From positions 1-10,365 of the forward strand of contig USAT01000068.1 of NCBI GenBank assembly GCA_900552725.1: a DNA stretch of 10,365 nt. The letters are read 5' to 3'. Below, one piece after another: positions 1 to 6,795 of this stretch; positions within the stretch are counted from its first letter, which is position 1; every line of letters begins with the position of its first letter. Source of the stretch: an uncultured Eubacteriales bacterium. Its GTDB lineage: Bacteria > Bacillota > Clostridia > Oscillospirales > Oscillospiraceae. The translations under genes and the position numbers were made by a program. Under the pieces are notes generated by a model that saw nothing but the letters and a program-made list of their open reading frames with translations, was not told the origin of the DNA and searched no databases.

Positions 1-9
1 AAATGTACC

Positions 10-196
10 GTAGGGCGGGGTGACCACACCCCGCCGCCGGTGATGCGGCAGGATATTTGCGGCGGCATGTGGGGAGCGATCCGAGCGCTGCCAGTGGCAG
101 ATGAAGCGAGGTGAGCGAGTAGCTGCGGTCAAAATTTCGGCGGCCTAAATGCCGCAGCGAAATTTTGGGTACCGCAACAGGATCATGCCGCCCTAC
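10..196. repeat. MITE-like palindromic intergenic repeat, full-length copy
   Basis: No gene is visible here. The block is bounded by a perfect 9-bp terminal inverted repeat, GTAGGGCGG at 10-18 and CCGCCCTAC at 188-196. Inside are a hairpin at 14-35 (GGCGGGGTG, loop ACCA, CACCCCGCC) and a larger hairpin at 130-167 with 10-bp outer arms CAAAATTTCG/CGAAATTTTG. Positions 71-184 recur as the reverse complement at 6106-6219; by eye I count three mismatches over about 110 bp and no gaps. It has no transposase and I see no clear target-site duplication. It lies 3' of the pheT terminator. Calling it a non-autonomous element is inference from the terminal repeats and the second copy. Confidence 0.7.
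130..167. repeat. Hairpin core of the intergenic repeat
   Basis: The outer arms CAAAATTTCG and CGAAATTTTG are perfect. The inner arms GCGGC and GCCGC close on a six-base loop, giving a stem of about 15 bp with a 2-nt bulge. The A/T runs at both ends of the arms would let a transcript from either side form a stem ending in U residues, so it could act as a bidirectional terminator. That role is inference. Confidence 0.6.
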
Positions 197-227
197 AGGG
201 CATCACAAGAACCCGGCGCATGGCGGC

Positions 228-262
228 AAAAAAGGAAGTCATCCGGACGGATGACTTCCTTT
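228..262 (-). terminator. Intrinsic terminator of pheST
   Basis: On the minus strand an 11-bp perfect stem, GGAAGTCATCC with GGATGACTTCC, closes on the tetraloop GTCC and is followed by six T residues (233-228). Flanking A and T runs can extend the stem. It starts about 20 bp after the pheT stop codon, as expected for a Rho-independent terminator ending the operon. Confidence 0.93.
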
Positions 263-282
263 TCCTATATCAGAAATATCGC

Positions 283-2721
283 TTACTTGGAGCGGAGCTC
301 GGCGCCGAAGCGCTTTACCAGCTTATTGATGACGCCGTTTGCCACGTCCTCGATCTCGGCGGAAGTCAGGGTCTTCTCCTTGGAGCCGATGGCCAGGCGG
401 ACGGTGACGGACTTCTTGCCGTCGGGCACCTGCTTGCCGCGGTACTCGTCCACGAACTGCGCGCCGTGGAACAGCTCACTCTTGACACCGCGGACGGTCT
501 GGGCGATATCGGCCCACTTCACCTCGCCGGGCAGCAGCACGGAGATGTCGTACTCTGTCATGGGGTACTCCGGCAGATGGGTGAAGCTGTTGGTGCGGGA
601 GCGGAAGGGCTTCAGGCAGTCCTGATCCAGCTCGAAGAGCATGACGTTCAGGTTCTTGATGCCGCACTCCATGGACACCTTCTTGCTGAGCAGGGCCAAA
701 TCGCCGATGCGCTCCTCGCCCAGATAGACGTTCAGCCACACCACGTTGTCGGCCCACGCGGGCTTTTCCACCTGCTTGAAGGTGAAGCCCTCCATGTGGG
801 TGTAGCGGGGCATCATTTCCAGCACGCCCTTGGCCTTGCGGAACAACGTGGTCACGTCCTTGCCGCCGCAGACGAAGGCGCCTGCCACATGCTTGCGCTG
901 GGAGGGCAGCTTCTCGCGGGGATCGTAGGGGGTGGTATAGTTCTCATCCCGGAACACCTGGGCGGTCTCGTAGATGCTGAACTCGTCGAAATAGCGCTCA
1001 TTCTTCACCACGGCCTTGCACAGATTGGGCAGCAGGGAGGAGCGGACGAACCGCTCGGCAGGGGAGGGCGGCGTGGACAGGGACAGGATGCCGTCGGTGC
1101 TCTGCAGCACGGCGTTGACGTACAGCTCGTCCATCCAGGGATAGGTGAAGATCTCCTGCATGCCGCAGCGGAAGGACAGATACTCCTTGATCTTCCGCTC
1201 CAGATCCTTGTCCAGCTGGTTGATGGCGCCGTCGAAGGAGGTGGTGATGGGTGCGGCCTCGAAGTTCTCGTAGCCGTACATGCGGGCCACTTCCTCCATG
1301 ATGTCGGCCTTGATGCTGACGTCGCCGGTGGAGCGCCAGGTGGGCACCACCACATGCATATTGTCGCCCTCGAAGGACACCTGATAGCCCAGCAGCTCCA
1401 TCTTCTTCTTCACGTCGTCGGGGGTCAGGGACTTGCCCAGACGGCGCTCCAGCCAGCTGAGGGTCACGTCGATCTCCGCCTGCTTCAGATGCTGGGGGTA
1501 CAGGTCGGACAGGCCGGTGACCTTCATCTCGGGATACAGCTGGCCGAACAGCTCCATGGACATGGCCAGGGCCTGGTCGCAGCGCTCGGGGTCGATGGCC
1601 TTTTCATAGCGGGCGGAGGCCTCGGTGCGGTTGTCGTACCGCAGAGCGGTGCGGCGGATGCCCTTGGCGTCGAAGTTGGCCACCTCCAGGATGACACGGC
1701 TGGTCTCCGGCAGGATGGAGTCCTTGGCGCCGCCCATGACGCCCGCCAGACCCACGGCGCCCGCGTCGTCGGCGATCACCAGATCGTCGGTGCTCAGGGG
1801 CAGCTCCTTGCCGTTCAGCAGCAGCAGCTTCTCGCCCTCGGCGGCGCGGCGGACGATGATGTGGCCCGCGATGTGGTCGGAGTCGAAGGCGTGAGTGGGC
1901 TGACCGGTGGCCAGCATGACGTAGTTGGTCACGTCCACCAGCGCGTTGATGGGACGCATGCCCACCTTCCAGATGCGGCTCTGCATCTGATAGGTAGAGG
2001 GCTTCACATACAGATTCTCAATGGAGGCGGCCACATACCGGGGGCAGCGCTCCGTGTCCTCCACGGTGACGGTCAGGCTGCCCTGGCCCACATCGCTCTT
2101 GTAGGGGGCGATGGGCTTCAGCGGCAGGTGATACAGCGCCGCCAGCTCACGGGCGATGCCGTAATGGCCCCACAGGTCGGGGCGGTTGGTCATGGACTTG
2201 TTGTCGATCTCCAGAATGATATCGTTCAGCTCCAGCGCGTCGGCCAGGGGGGTACCGGCGGGGGCATCAAACTCGCTCAGGTCGAGAATATGGGCCTCCT
2301 CCTTGGTGGGGAACAGGTCGGCAAGGCCGATCTCCACCGCGCCGCAGATCATGCCGTAGCTCTCGACGCCGCGGAGCTTGCTCTTCTTGATCTCCACCGG
2401 CTCGCCCTCGCCGTGCCACTTGCACATGGCGCCGGGCAGGGCCACGGCCACCTTCATGCCCTCGGCCAGGTTGCTGCCGCCGCAGACGATGTCCTTGATC
2501 TCGCCGCCGATGTCGGTCTTGCAGACCTTCAGCTTGTCGGCGTTGGGGTGCTGCTCGATGGTCTTGATCCGGCCCACCACCATGTTGTCGAACTGCTTCG
2601 CCAGCTCGATGGTGTCCTCCACCTCCACGGTGGACATGGTCAGGTCATAGGCCAGACGCTTCAGATCCATATCCGCCGGCAGGTCGACGTAATCCTTGAT
2701 CCAGTTCAGTGATACTTTCAT
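283..2721 (-). CDS. pheT: Phenylalanine--tRNA ligase, beta subunit
   Basis: This is the 812-residue beta subunit of the alpha2-beta2 cytoplasmic enzyme that charges tRNA-Phe with phenylalanine at the cost of ATP. The length fits the usual bacterial PheT of about 790-810 residues. Visible domains in order: an N-terminal EMAP-II/OB-type tRNA-binding domain (about 40-150, with HPNADKLKVCKTD); the B3/B4 region that carries the editing site in the family; a B5 domain (about 405-475, ending near VARMYGYENF); a catalytic-like core; and a C-terminal ferredoxin-fold anticodon-binding domain (about 715-812). The start MKVSLNWIKDYVDLP is typical of the family and has GGGAGGG at 2730-2736, eight bases upstream. 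It follows pheS by 15 bp, so it is co-transcribed and shares T-box control. No lesion was seen. Confidence 0.98.
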   Translation of the reverse strand: MKVSLNWIKDYVDLPADMDLKRLAYDLTMSTVEVEDTIELAKQFDNMVVGRIKTIEQHPNADKLKVCKTDIGGEIKDIVCGGSNLAEGMKVAVALPGAMCKWHGEGEPVEIKKSKLRGVESYGMICGAVEIGLADLFPTKEEAHILDLSEFDAPAGTPLADALELNDIILEIDNKSMTNRPDLWGHYGIARELAALYHLPLKPIAPYKSDVGQGSLTVTVEDTERCPRYVAASIENLYVKPSTYQMQSRIWKVGMRPINALVDVTNYVMLATGQPTHAFDSDHIAGHIIVRRAAEGEKLLLLNGKELPLSTDDLVIADDAGAVGLAGVMGGAKDSILPETSRVILEVANFDAKGIRRTALRYDNRTEASARYEKAIDPERCDQALAMSMELFGQLYPEMKVTGLSDLYPQHLKQAEIDVTLSWLERRLGKSLTPDDVKKKMELLGYQVSFEGDNMHVVVPTWRSTGDVSIKADIMEEVARMYGYENFEAAPITTSFDGAINQLDKDLERKIKEYLSFRCGMQEIFTYPWMDELYVNAVLQSTDGILSLSTPPSPAERFVRSSLLPNLCKAVVKNERYFDEFSIYETAQVFRDENYTTPYDPREKLPSQRKHVAGAFVCGGKDVTTLFRKAKGVLEMMPRYTHMEGFTFKQVEKPAWADNVVWLNVYLGEERIGDLALLSKKVSMECGIKNLNVMLFELDQDCLKPFRSRTNSFTHLPEYPMTEYDISVLLPGEVKWADIAQTVRGVKSELFHGAQFVDEYRGKQVPDGKKSVTVRLAIGSKEKTLTSAEIEDVANGVINKLVKRFGAELRSK

Positions 2722-2736
2722 GTCTCTTGCCCTCCC

Positions 2737-3774
2737 TTAGCGGAACTGATTCAGGAACCGCAGGTCAGCGCTGTGGAACAGACGCACATCGTCCACGCCG
2801 TAGCGCATCATGACCAGACGGTCCAAGCCGATGTTGACATAGAAGCCGGTGTATTCGTCGGGATCGAGACCGGCGGCCTTCAATACGTTGGGGTGGGGGG
2901 TGCCGCCGGGCATGACCTCGATCCAGCCCACATGCTTGCACACGCTGCAGCCCTTGCCGCCGCACACCAGGCAGCCCATGTCGATCTCAAAGCCGGGCTC
3001 GACAAACGGGAAGAAGCCGGCGCGCATACGCACCGGAACGTCCCGGCCGAACACCTTGCTGAGGATGCTCTTGATCATCACCTTGCCGGAGGAGAAGGTG
3101 AAGTCCTTGTCCACGATCAGGGCCTCATACTGGAAGAAGGCGCGCTCGTGGCGGGCGTCGGTGGTCTCGTTGCGGTACACCTTGCCGGGGTACACGAAGC
3201 GATAGGGGGCCTTGTGGGTCTGGAGATAGCGGACGGAGCCGCCGGTCAGGTGGGGGCGCAGGCACAGCTTGTCCCAGCACTCGCCCTTGTCGTGGCCCTC
3301 CAGCCAATAGGTATCCATGCTCTCGCGGGCGGGATGGTTGGGGGGGAAGTTCAGGTTGTCGAAGCCGTACAGCTCGCTGGTGATGTCGTCCTCCTCGAAA
3401 ATTTCAAAGCCCATGGAGCGGAACGCGTCGTTCAGGTCATAGCACATCTGGGTGATGGGGTGCAGGCCGCCGCCGGAGGGCAGGATGCCCGGCACGGAGA
3501 TGTCGAAGTCGGGGTCCACCTCGGATGCCTTCATCTTCAGCTCATTGCGGCGGTCATCCAGCAGCTCGGTCAGCTGGGCCTTTGCCTGGTTCACCGCCTT
3601 GCCCATCTCGGGACGCAGGGAGACGTCCAGCTTGGGCAGCTCCTTCAGCAGCTCGGTCAGCTTGCCCTGCTTGCCCAGCAGCAGCGCCTTGACCTCCTGC
3701 AGCTCCGGCTCAGTGCGGACGGCCTCGATCTTGGCCTTGCCCTCAGCCAGTAATTGTTCCAGTTTCTCTTTCAT
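2737..3774 (-). CDS. pheS: Phenylalanine--tRNA ligase, alpha (catalytic) subunit
   Basis: This is the class II catalytic subunit, which forms phenylalanyl-adenylate and transfers Phe to tRNA-Phe together with PheT. At 345 residues it is of normal length. Residues 1-85 are the helical, charged N-terminal arm that contacts tRNA. The catalytic domain runs from about 100 to the end, with LRPHLT (172-177), motif 2 around FVYPGKVYRNETTDARHE (193-210) and motif 3 at IGLDRLVMMRYG (315-326). A four-cysteine knuckle (C268, C271, C276, C279) looks like a metal site; many bacterial PheS proteins carry a similar cluster. I chose the start at 3774 (MKEKLEQ) because AAGGAGG lies 11 bases upstream. A longer open frame to 3870 would run through the leader terminator and is not a plausible start. 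Confidence 0.97.
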   Translation of the reverse strand: MKEKLEQLLAEGKAKIEAVRTEPELQEVKALLLGKQGKLTELLKELPKLDVSLRPEMGKAVNQAKAQLTELLDDRRNELKMKASEVDPDFDISVPGILPSGGGLHPITQMCYDLNDAFRSMGFEIFEEDDITSELYGFDNLNFPPNHPARESMDTYWLEGHDKGECWDKLCLRPHLTGGSVRYLQTHKAPYRFVYPGKVYRNETTDARHERAFFQYEALIVDKDFTFSSGKVMIKSILSKVFGRDVPVRMRAGFFPFVEPGFEIDMGCLVCGGKGCSVCKHVGWIEVMPGGTPHPNVLKAAGLDPDEYTGFYVNIGLDRLVMMRYGVDDVRLFHSADLRFLNQFR

Positions 3775-3785
3775 ATTCAGCGCTT

Positions 3786-3792
3786 CCTCCTT
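3786..3792 (-). promoter_or_regulatory. Ribosome binding site deciding the pheS start
   Basis: Read on the minus strand this is AAGGAGG, a perfect Shine-Dalgarno core, 11 bases before the ATG at 3774. It lies downstream of the T-box terminator, so only read-through transcripts carry it. Confidence 0.85.
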
Positions 3793-3826
3793 TTGAGAGT
3801 TTGTTTTTGGGGGGATAAGCTGGCAT

Positions 3827-3867
3827 AAAAAAACGCCCCTCATCCCAGTCAGAACAGGGACGAAAGG
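3827..3867 (-). terminator. Regulated terminator of the T-box leader
   Basis: On the minus strand, CCTTTCGTCCC (3867-3857) pairs over 11 bp, including G-U pairs, with GGGATGAGGGG (3846-3836) around a 10-nt loop. Two bases then a run of seven T (3833-3827) follow. The 5' arm is the segment that the T-box antiterminator would sequester when uncharged tRNA-Phe is bound. Confidence 0.93.
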
Positions 3868-4080
3868 CATAACTTCCGTGGTACCACCCAGCTTCGCGGA
3901 CGCATCCGCGCACTCGTTTTCCCGTTAACGGAGGACGACCCGTCCGCGCATTTCCTCGCGGCAGCTCCGGAGCGAACACCACATCACGACCCGGGACGGC
4001 TTTCAGCCGGTGACCGTCCCTCTCTTGGAGCCGTGTTCCCGTTGTGGAACTTCTCCTTCATGGCTTTTCTGTCAGATTAC
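3827..4080 (-). promoter_or_regulatory. T-box riboswitch leader of pheST (tRNA-Phe responsive)
   Basis: The leader senses uncharged tRNA-Phe and switches between termination and read-through. Seen on the minus strand: the base of Stem I pairs GGCTCC (4032-4027) with GGAGCT (3968-3963); the 5' side has the AGAGAGGGA motif (about 4025-4017); a distal Stem I helix forms between GGGACGG and CCGTCCC. The specifier is TTC at 3976-3974, a Phe codon, followed by a purine just before CTCCGGAGC. A Stem III-like hairpin CGCGGA-TGCG-TCCGCG lies at 3910-3895. The conserved T-box is GGGTGGTACCACGG (3889-3876), with TGGT at 3886-3883 complementary to the ACCA end expected for tRNA-Phe. The leader terminator follows. 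The 5' boundary is inferred from the promoter. Confidence 0.95.
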
Positions 4081-4086
4081 CTACTA

Positions 4087-4115
4087 TTTATAACACACCC
4101 TTTGCAAAGATGCAA
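4087..4115 (-). promoter_or_regulatory. Sigma-A-type promoter of pheST
   Basis: Minus strand -35 TTGCAT (4115-4110) and -10 TATAAA (4092-4087) are separated by 17 bp. Transcription would start near 4080, just upstream of the T-box leader, with a small hairpin (GTTCC/GGAAC, about 4050-4035) ahead of Stem I. Confidence 0.8.
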
Positions 4116-4193
4116 GGGGGAATTTGGGCAAAAAAGCCACAAAAAGGGAGAAAATTTTCACTTTGTTTTTGGCTTTGCGGGAAAAAGGCGGCC

Positions 4194-4217
4194 CGCCGCC
4201 CCTCCGCCGGGGCGGCG
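4194..4217. repeat. GC-rich hairpin between the divergent pheST and ade promoters
   Basis: A perfect 9-bp inverted repeat, CGCCGCCCC (4194-4202) and GGGGCGGCG (4209-4217), has a 6-nt spacer TCCGCC. The surrounding 4116-4267 stretch is otherwise A/T-rich with no gene. Its place between two divergent promoters suggests an insulating or regulatory element, or a small repeat, but nothing in the sequence decides this. Confidence 0.5.
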
Positions 4218-4267
4218 CTGCCATTATCGCTCCTTATCCTTTACCAATTACTGCCACAAATTTGAAA

Positions 4268-4296
4268 TGGACATTTACGATAAATTGTGCTAATAT
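4268..4296 (+). promoter_or_regulatory. Extended -10 promoter of ade
   Basis: The -35 box TGGACA (4268-4273) lies 17 bp from the -10 box TAATAT (4291-4296), which is preceded by TGC to give an extended -10. Transcription would begin near 4303, leaving about 30 nt of leader. That is too short for a purine riboswitch, so control of ade would be at the promoter if anywhere. Confidence 0.8.
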
Positions 4297-4334
4297 GAGA
4301 AATCAATAAAATTTATTGCGATGGAGGTCATTTT

Positions 4335-6065
4335 ATGGCAGTCAAAGAGAGCTATGCCGGCAAGATCAACCGCAAGCTGAATAAGAAGCTCCACGTCATC
4401 GAGGTGGCGGCGGGCCGCCGCCCGGCGGATCTGGTGCTGAAGAACGCCACCTATGTGAACGTGTTCTCCAACGAGCTGTGTCAGGCGGATATCGCCGTGG
4501 CCGAGGGCTTGATCGTGGGCATGGGCGAATACCACGGCAACGTGGAGGTGGACGTCTCCGGCAAGATCGTGCTGCCGGGCTTTGTGGACGCCCACATCCA
4601 TCTGGAGAGCTCACTGGTGAGCCCCAGCGAGTTTGCCCGGGCGGTGCTGCCCCACGGCACCACCACCGTCATCACCGACCCCCACGAGATCGCCAACGTC
4701 ATGGGCACCGACGGCATCGAGTACATGCTGCAGGCCACGGAGGACCTGCCGGTGGACGTGCGGTTCATGCTGCCCTCCTGCGTGCCCGCCACGCCCATGG
4801 ACGAGTCCGGCGCCAATCTGGACTACCGGGCCATCGACTCCTTCTATGACCATCCCCGGGTGCAGGGCCTTGCCGAGATGATGAACTCCTACGGCGTCAT
4901 CCACAGCGACCCGGACGTGGTGTCCAAGATCGTGGCCAGCCAGGCCCATCACAAGAAGATCGACGGCCACGCCCCCGACCTGGTGGGCAACGACCTGAAC
5001 GCCTATGTGGCGGCGGGCGTGTACTCCGACCACGAGTGCCACGACCTGAACGACGCCATCGCCAAGCTGCAGCGGGGCCAGTTCATCATGATCCGCGAGG
5101 GCACCGCCGCCCGCAATCTGGAAGCGCTGGTGCCCCTGCTGTGCGACAAGTATGTGGAGCGCTGCATGTTCTGCACCGACGACAAGCACCCCAACGACCT
5201 GCTGGAGAAGGGCCACATCGACTACATCGTGAAGAAGGCCATCTCCCTGGGCGTGGAGCCCATCACCGCCATCAAGGCCGCCTGCCACAACGCCGCCCGG
5301 TACTTCCTGCTGAACAACCGCGGCGCCATCGCCCCCGGCTATCTGGGCGACTTCGTGATCATCGACGACTTCGAGCACTTCAACATCGAGAAGGTCTATA
5401 AACGGGGCGTCCTCATGTGCGAGAACGGCCAGGTCACCGACTTCCCGGTGCCGGAGGTGGACCCCTATCTGGTGAGCCGCGCCCACGACACTTTCCATGT
5501 GGCCACGCTGACTGCCGCCGACTTCATCGACAACCGGCCCCACGCCGTCATCGGCATGGTGAACGGCGAGATCACCACCACCGACTGCGGCTATACCGAC
5601 CGCATCGACGTGGACTATGACATCCTGAAGATCGCCGTCATCGAGCGGCACAAGAACACCCACCACATCGGTCTGGGCTACATCAAGGGCTACGGCCTGA
5701 AGCACGGCGCGGTGGCGACCAGCATCAGCCACGACAGCCATAACATCATCGTGGTGGGGACCAATGACGAGGATATGGCCTTCGCCGCCAACCAGGTGGT
5801 GGCGCTGAACGGCGGCATCGTGGTGGCACAGGACGGCGCTGTCACCGGCGAGGTGCCGCTGGCGGTGGCCGGTATCATGAGCGACGAGCCCCTGGTGGAG
5901 GTGAACCGCAAGCTGGAGGAGGCCAAGGAGAAGGCCTTCACCGCCGGTGTCAACCGGGATATCGACCCCTTCATGACGTTGAGCTTCATGGCCCTGCCGG
6001 TGATCCCCACCCTGCGCATCACCACAAGAGGTGTGTTCGACGTGACGACGCAGCGGTATATTTAA
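4335..6065 (+). CDS. ade: Adenine deaminase
   Basis: The enzyme hydrolyses adenine to hypoxanthine and ammonia, feeding purine salvage. The 576 residues match the Bacillus-type adenine deaminase (about 577). It is a metal-dependent amidohydrolase. Residues 30-80 form the N-terminal beta part. The metal motif PGFVDAHIHLESS has H87 and H89. TTTVITDPHEIANV (109-122) and MLPSCVPATP (145-154) are family signatures. AEMMN (E181), GHAP (H212), SDHE (231-234) and CTDDKHP (280-286) follow in the barrel. The C-terminal third carries the family's second domain, including a GLGYIKGYGLKHGA stretch. The start has GGAGG at 4323-4327, seven bases before the ATG. It stands alone, diverging from pheST. No frameshift is visible. 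Cytoplasmic; no signal peptide. Confidence 0.96.
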   Translation: MAVKESYAGKINRKLNKKLHVIEVAAGRRPADLVLKNATYVNVFSNELCQADIAVAEGLIVGMGEYHGNVEVDVSGKIVLPGFVDAHIHLESSLVSPSEFARAVLPHGTTTVITDPHEIANVMGTDGIEYMLQATEDLPVDVRFMLPSCVPATPMDESGANLDYRAIDSFYDHPRVQGLAEMMNSYGVIHSDPDVVSKIVASQAHHKKIDGHAPDLVGNDLNAYVAAGVYSDHECHDLNDAIAKLQRGQFIMIREGTAARNLEALVPLLCDKYVERCMFCTDDKHPNDLLEKGHIDYIVKKAISLGVEPITAIKAACHNAARYFLLNNRGAIAPGYLGDFVIIDDFEHFNIEKVYKRGVLMCENGQVTDFPVPEVDPYLVSRAHDTFHVATLTAADFIDNRPHAVIGMVNGEITTTDCGYTDRIDVDYDILKIAVIERHKNTHHIGLGYIKGYGLKHGAVATSISHDSHNIIVVGTNDEDMAFAANQVVALNGGIVVAQDGAVTGEVPLAVAGIMSDEPLVEVNRKLEEAKEKAFTAGVNRDIDPFMTLSFMALPVIPTLRITTRGVFDVTTQRYI

Positions 6066-6093
6066 CTGGCGCAAAGTCTGACAATAGACCACC

Positions 6094-6220
6094 GTAGGGG
6101 GCGGCGATCCTGTTGCGGTACCCAAAATTTCGCTGCGGCATTTAAGCCGCCGAAATTTTGACCGCTGCCACTCGCTCACCTCGCTTCATCTGCCACTGGC
6201 AGCGCTCGGATCGCTCCCCC
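6094..6220. repeat. Truncated, inverted second copy of the 10-196 repeat
   Basis: It begins with GTAGGGGGCGGCG (6094-6106), matching the terminal repeat type. Positions 6106-6219 are the reverse complement of 71-184 with about three mismatches. The homology stops at 6219-6220, so the distal end of the element (equivalent to 10-70) is missing, and a different structured sequence starts directly. Its hairpin core is at 6123-6160. Relative to its upstream gene (ade) it has the same orientation as the first copy has to pheT. Confidence 0.75.
6123..6160. repeat. Hairpin core of the repeat, possible ade terminator
   Basis: Outer arms CAAAATTTCG (6123-6132) and CGAAATTTTG (6151-6160) and inner arms GCGGC (6135-6139) and GCCGC (6146-6150) enclose the loop ATTTAA. 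No other terminator is seen after ade, whose stop ends at 6065, so this stem with its ATTTTG tail is the best candidate. The terminator role is inference. Confidence 0.5.
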
Positions 6221-6470
6221 AAAAGGACAGCTTAAACCTGCGGTCTAAGAATCCGCGCACGCTGTTTTGCGTTGCAGATTTGCGGCCTTTTACCGCGCAT
6301 TCGCGGGAAATATTTGATTTCGCTGCGTATGACGTATTGACTTTCTTCCTGCGCCGCTGCCGCTCACCATTGCAACGATAGACACCGAAGCGTTGTTCGG
6401 CGTAGGCATGAGCGGCAGCGGCGCTGATGCGGAGACGATTCGATAACGGTACGAAAAAGGAAATCTTATG
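6221..6470. other. Gene-free structured stretch, probable second intergenic repeat family
   Basis: No convincing coding frame is present. Only short unconserved-looking frames occur on both strands, none with a good ribosome binding site. The stretch begins exactly where the truncated copy of the first repeat ends. It contains a perfect 16-bp inverted repeat (6351-6366 and 6409-6424) with a smaller nested one. It could be a repeat element, a decayed gene or an untranslated structured RNA; the sequence alone does not decide. Confidence 0.4.
6351..6424. repeat. Perfect 16-bp inverted repeat with nested stem
   Basis: GCGCCGCTGCCGCTCA (6351-6366) is the exact reverse complement of TGAGCGGCAGCGGCGC (6409-6424), with a 42-nt interior. 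Inside, CCGAA (6385-6389) can pair with TTCGG (6396-6400), or alternatively CAACG (6373-6377) with CGTTG (6391-6395). There is no T-run next to it, so it is not a typical terminator. Confidence 0.8.
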
Positions 6471-6524
6471 TAAACGTGTGGTAAGAGCCTACGATCTGGC
6501 ACAACGTGTAGCGCGCAAGGAGGT

Positions 6525-6544
6525 GCAGGAACCTCGGTTCCTGC
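6525..6544. repeat. Tight 9-bp hairpin upstream of the radical SAM gene
   Basis: GCAGGAACC (6525-6533) and GGTTCCTGC (6536-6544) are perfect inverted repeats with only TC between them; the last pair would open to make a tetraloop. The plus strand continues TGGCTCTTTTG, a weak U-rich tail, so a terminator for plus-strand transcription is possible but not strong. Confidence 0.5.
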
Positions 6545-6581
6545 TGGCTCTTTTGCCCACTTTTCCAGTCGGTGCGTTAAG

Positions 6582-6604
6582 AAAATATGCCGGTGGCATA
6601 TTTT
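6582..6604. terminator. A/T-flanked hairpin, possible bidirectional terminator
   Basis: AAAATATGCC (6582-6591) pairs with GGCATATTTT (6595-6604) around the loop GGT. The plus strand ends the stem in a run of T, and the minus strand does the same. The core is short and only partly GC, so strength is uncertain. It would separate upstream transcription from the promoter of the radical SAM gene. Confidence 0.45.
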
Positions 6605-6646
6605 TAGCATCCGATCTCGGCGGCTATGCCGCCGTAGCATCCATCT
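6605..6646. repeat. Hairpin flanked by short direct repeats
   Basis: TAGCATCC occurs at 6605-6612 and again at 6635-6642, each followed by a variant of GATCT/ATCT. Between them is the hairpin GGCGGC-TAT-GCCGCC (6619-6633). The rest of the stretch to 6734 holds no gene that I can support. Confidence 0.4.
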
Positions 6647-6734
6647 GGGGTTGCATTGTACGGCGAAAGTGGGCCGCCGGAGGCCGTTCCCACACCGGAG
6701 CGCGGAACATTTCTAACCCCTGCAATAAATCCCC

Positions 6735-6763
6735 TTTCCTCCTCCCTCGTTTTGTGGTACAAT
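6735..6763 (+). promoter_or_regulatory. Extended -10 promoter of the radical SAM-mutY unit
   Basis: The -10 box TACAAT (6758-6763) is preceded by TGG, giving an extended -10. A weak -35, TTTCCT (6735-6740), lies 17 bp upstream. The gene's ATG is 33 bases downstream of the -10 box. Confidence 0.65.
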
Positions 6764-6781
6764 ACCAGGAGCATCAAAAAC

Positions 6782-6788
6782 GGGGAGG
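6782..6788 (+). promoter_or_regulatory. Ribosome binding site deciding the radical SAM start
   Basis: GGGGAGG lies seven bases before the ATG at 6796. The frame stays open upstream to 6427, but this site and the promoter at 6735-6763 fix the start at 6796. Confidence 0.85.
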
Positions 6789-6795
6789 ATCACAT

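Noticed and set aside
10..196. CRISPR array or insertion sequence for the repeated blocks
   Set aside because: There are no regularly spaced short direct repeats, and no transposase gene lies within or beside the copies.
220..2712. Long open frame (830 codons) on the plus strand opposite pheT
   Set aside because: It is antisense to a certain pheT. The product is a repetitive His/Gly/Leu/Ala-rich string without a recognisable domain, as expected from GC-rich codon bias of the real gene.
3775..3870. Longer pheS start upstream
   Set aside because: It would translate through the T-box terminator, and AAGGAGG before the ATG at 3774 fixes the start.
4297..4334. Purine riboswitch before ade
   Set aside because: The leader from the predicted start near 4303 is only about 30 nt, too short for the aptamer, and no such fold is seen.
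4611..6179. 522-codon frame on the minus strand opposite ade
   Set aside because: It mirrors the ade coding sequence, has a low-complexity His/Val/Gly-rich product and no ribosome binding site; ade on the plus strand is unambiguous.
6351..6424. tRNA or known small RNA gene
   Set aside because: The inverted repeat does not give a cloverleaf, lacks tRNA consensus loops, and I could not match it to SRP, 6S, tmRNA or RNase P RNA features by eye.
6290..6640. 116-codon minus-strand frame in the structured intergenic stretch
   Set aside because: No ribosome binding site or recognisable domain, and it overlaps palindromes and repeats; I treat it as incidental.
6427..6795. N-terminal extension of the radical SAM protein to an ATG at 6427
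   Set aside because: The extension crosses hairpins and the promoter at 6735-6763, has no family-like sequence, and the ATG at 6796 has a strong ribosome binding site followed at once by the usual start of the domain.
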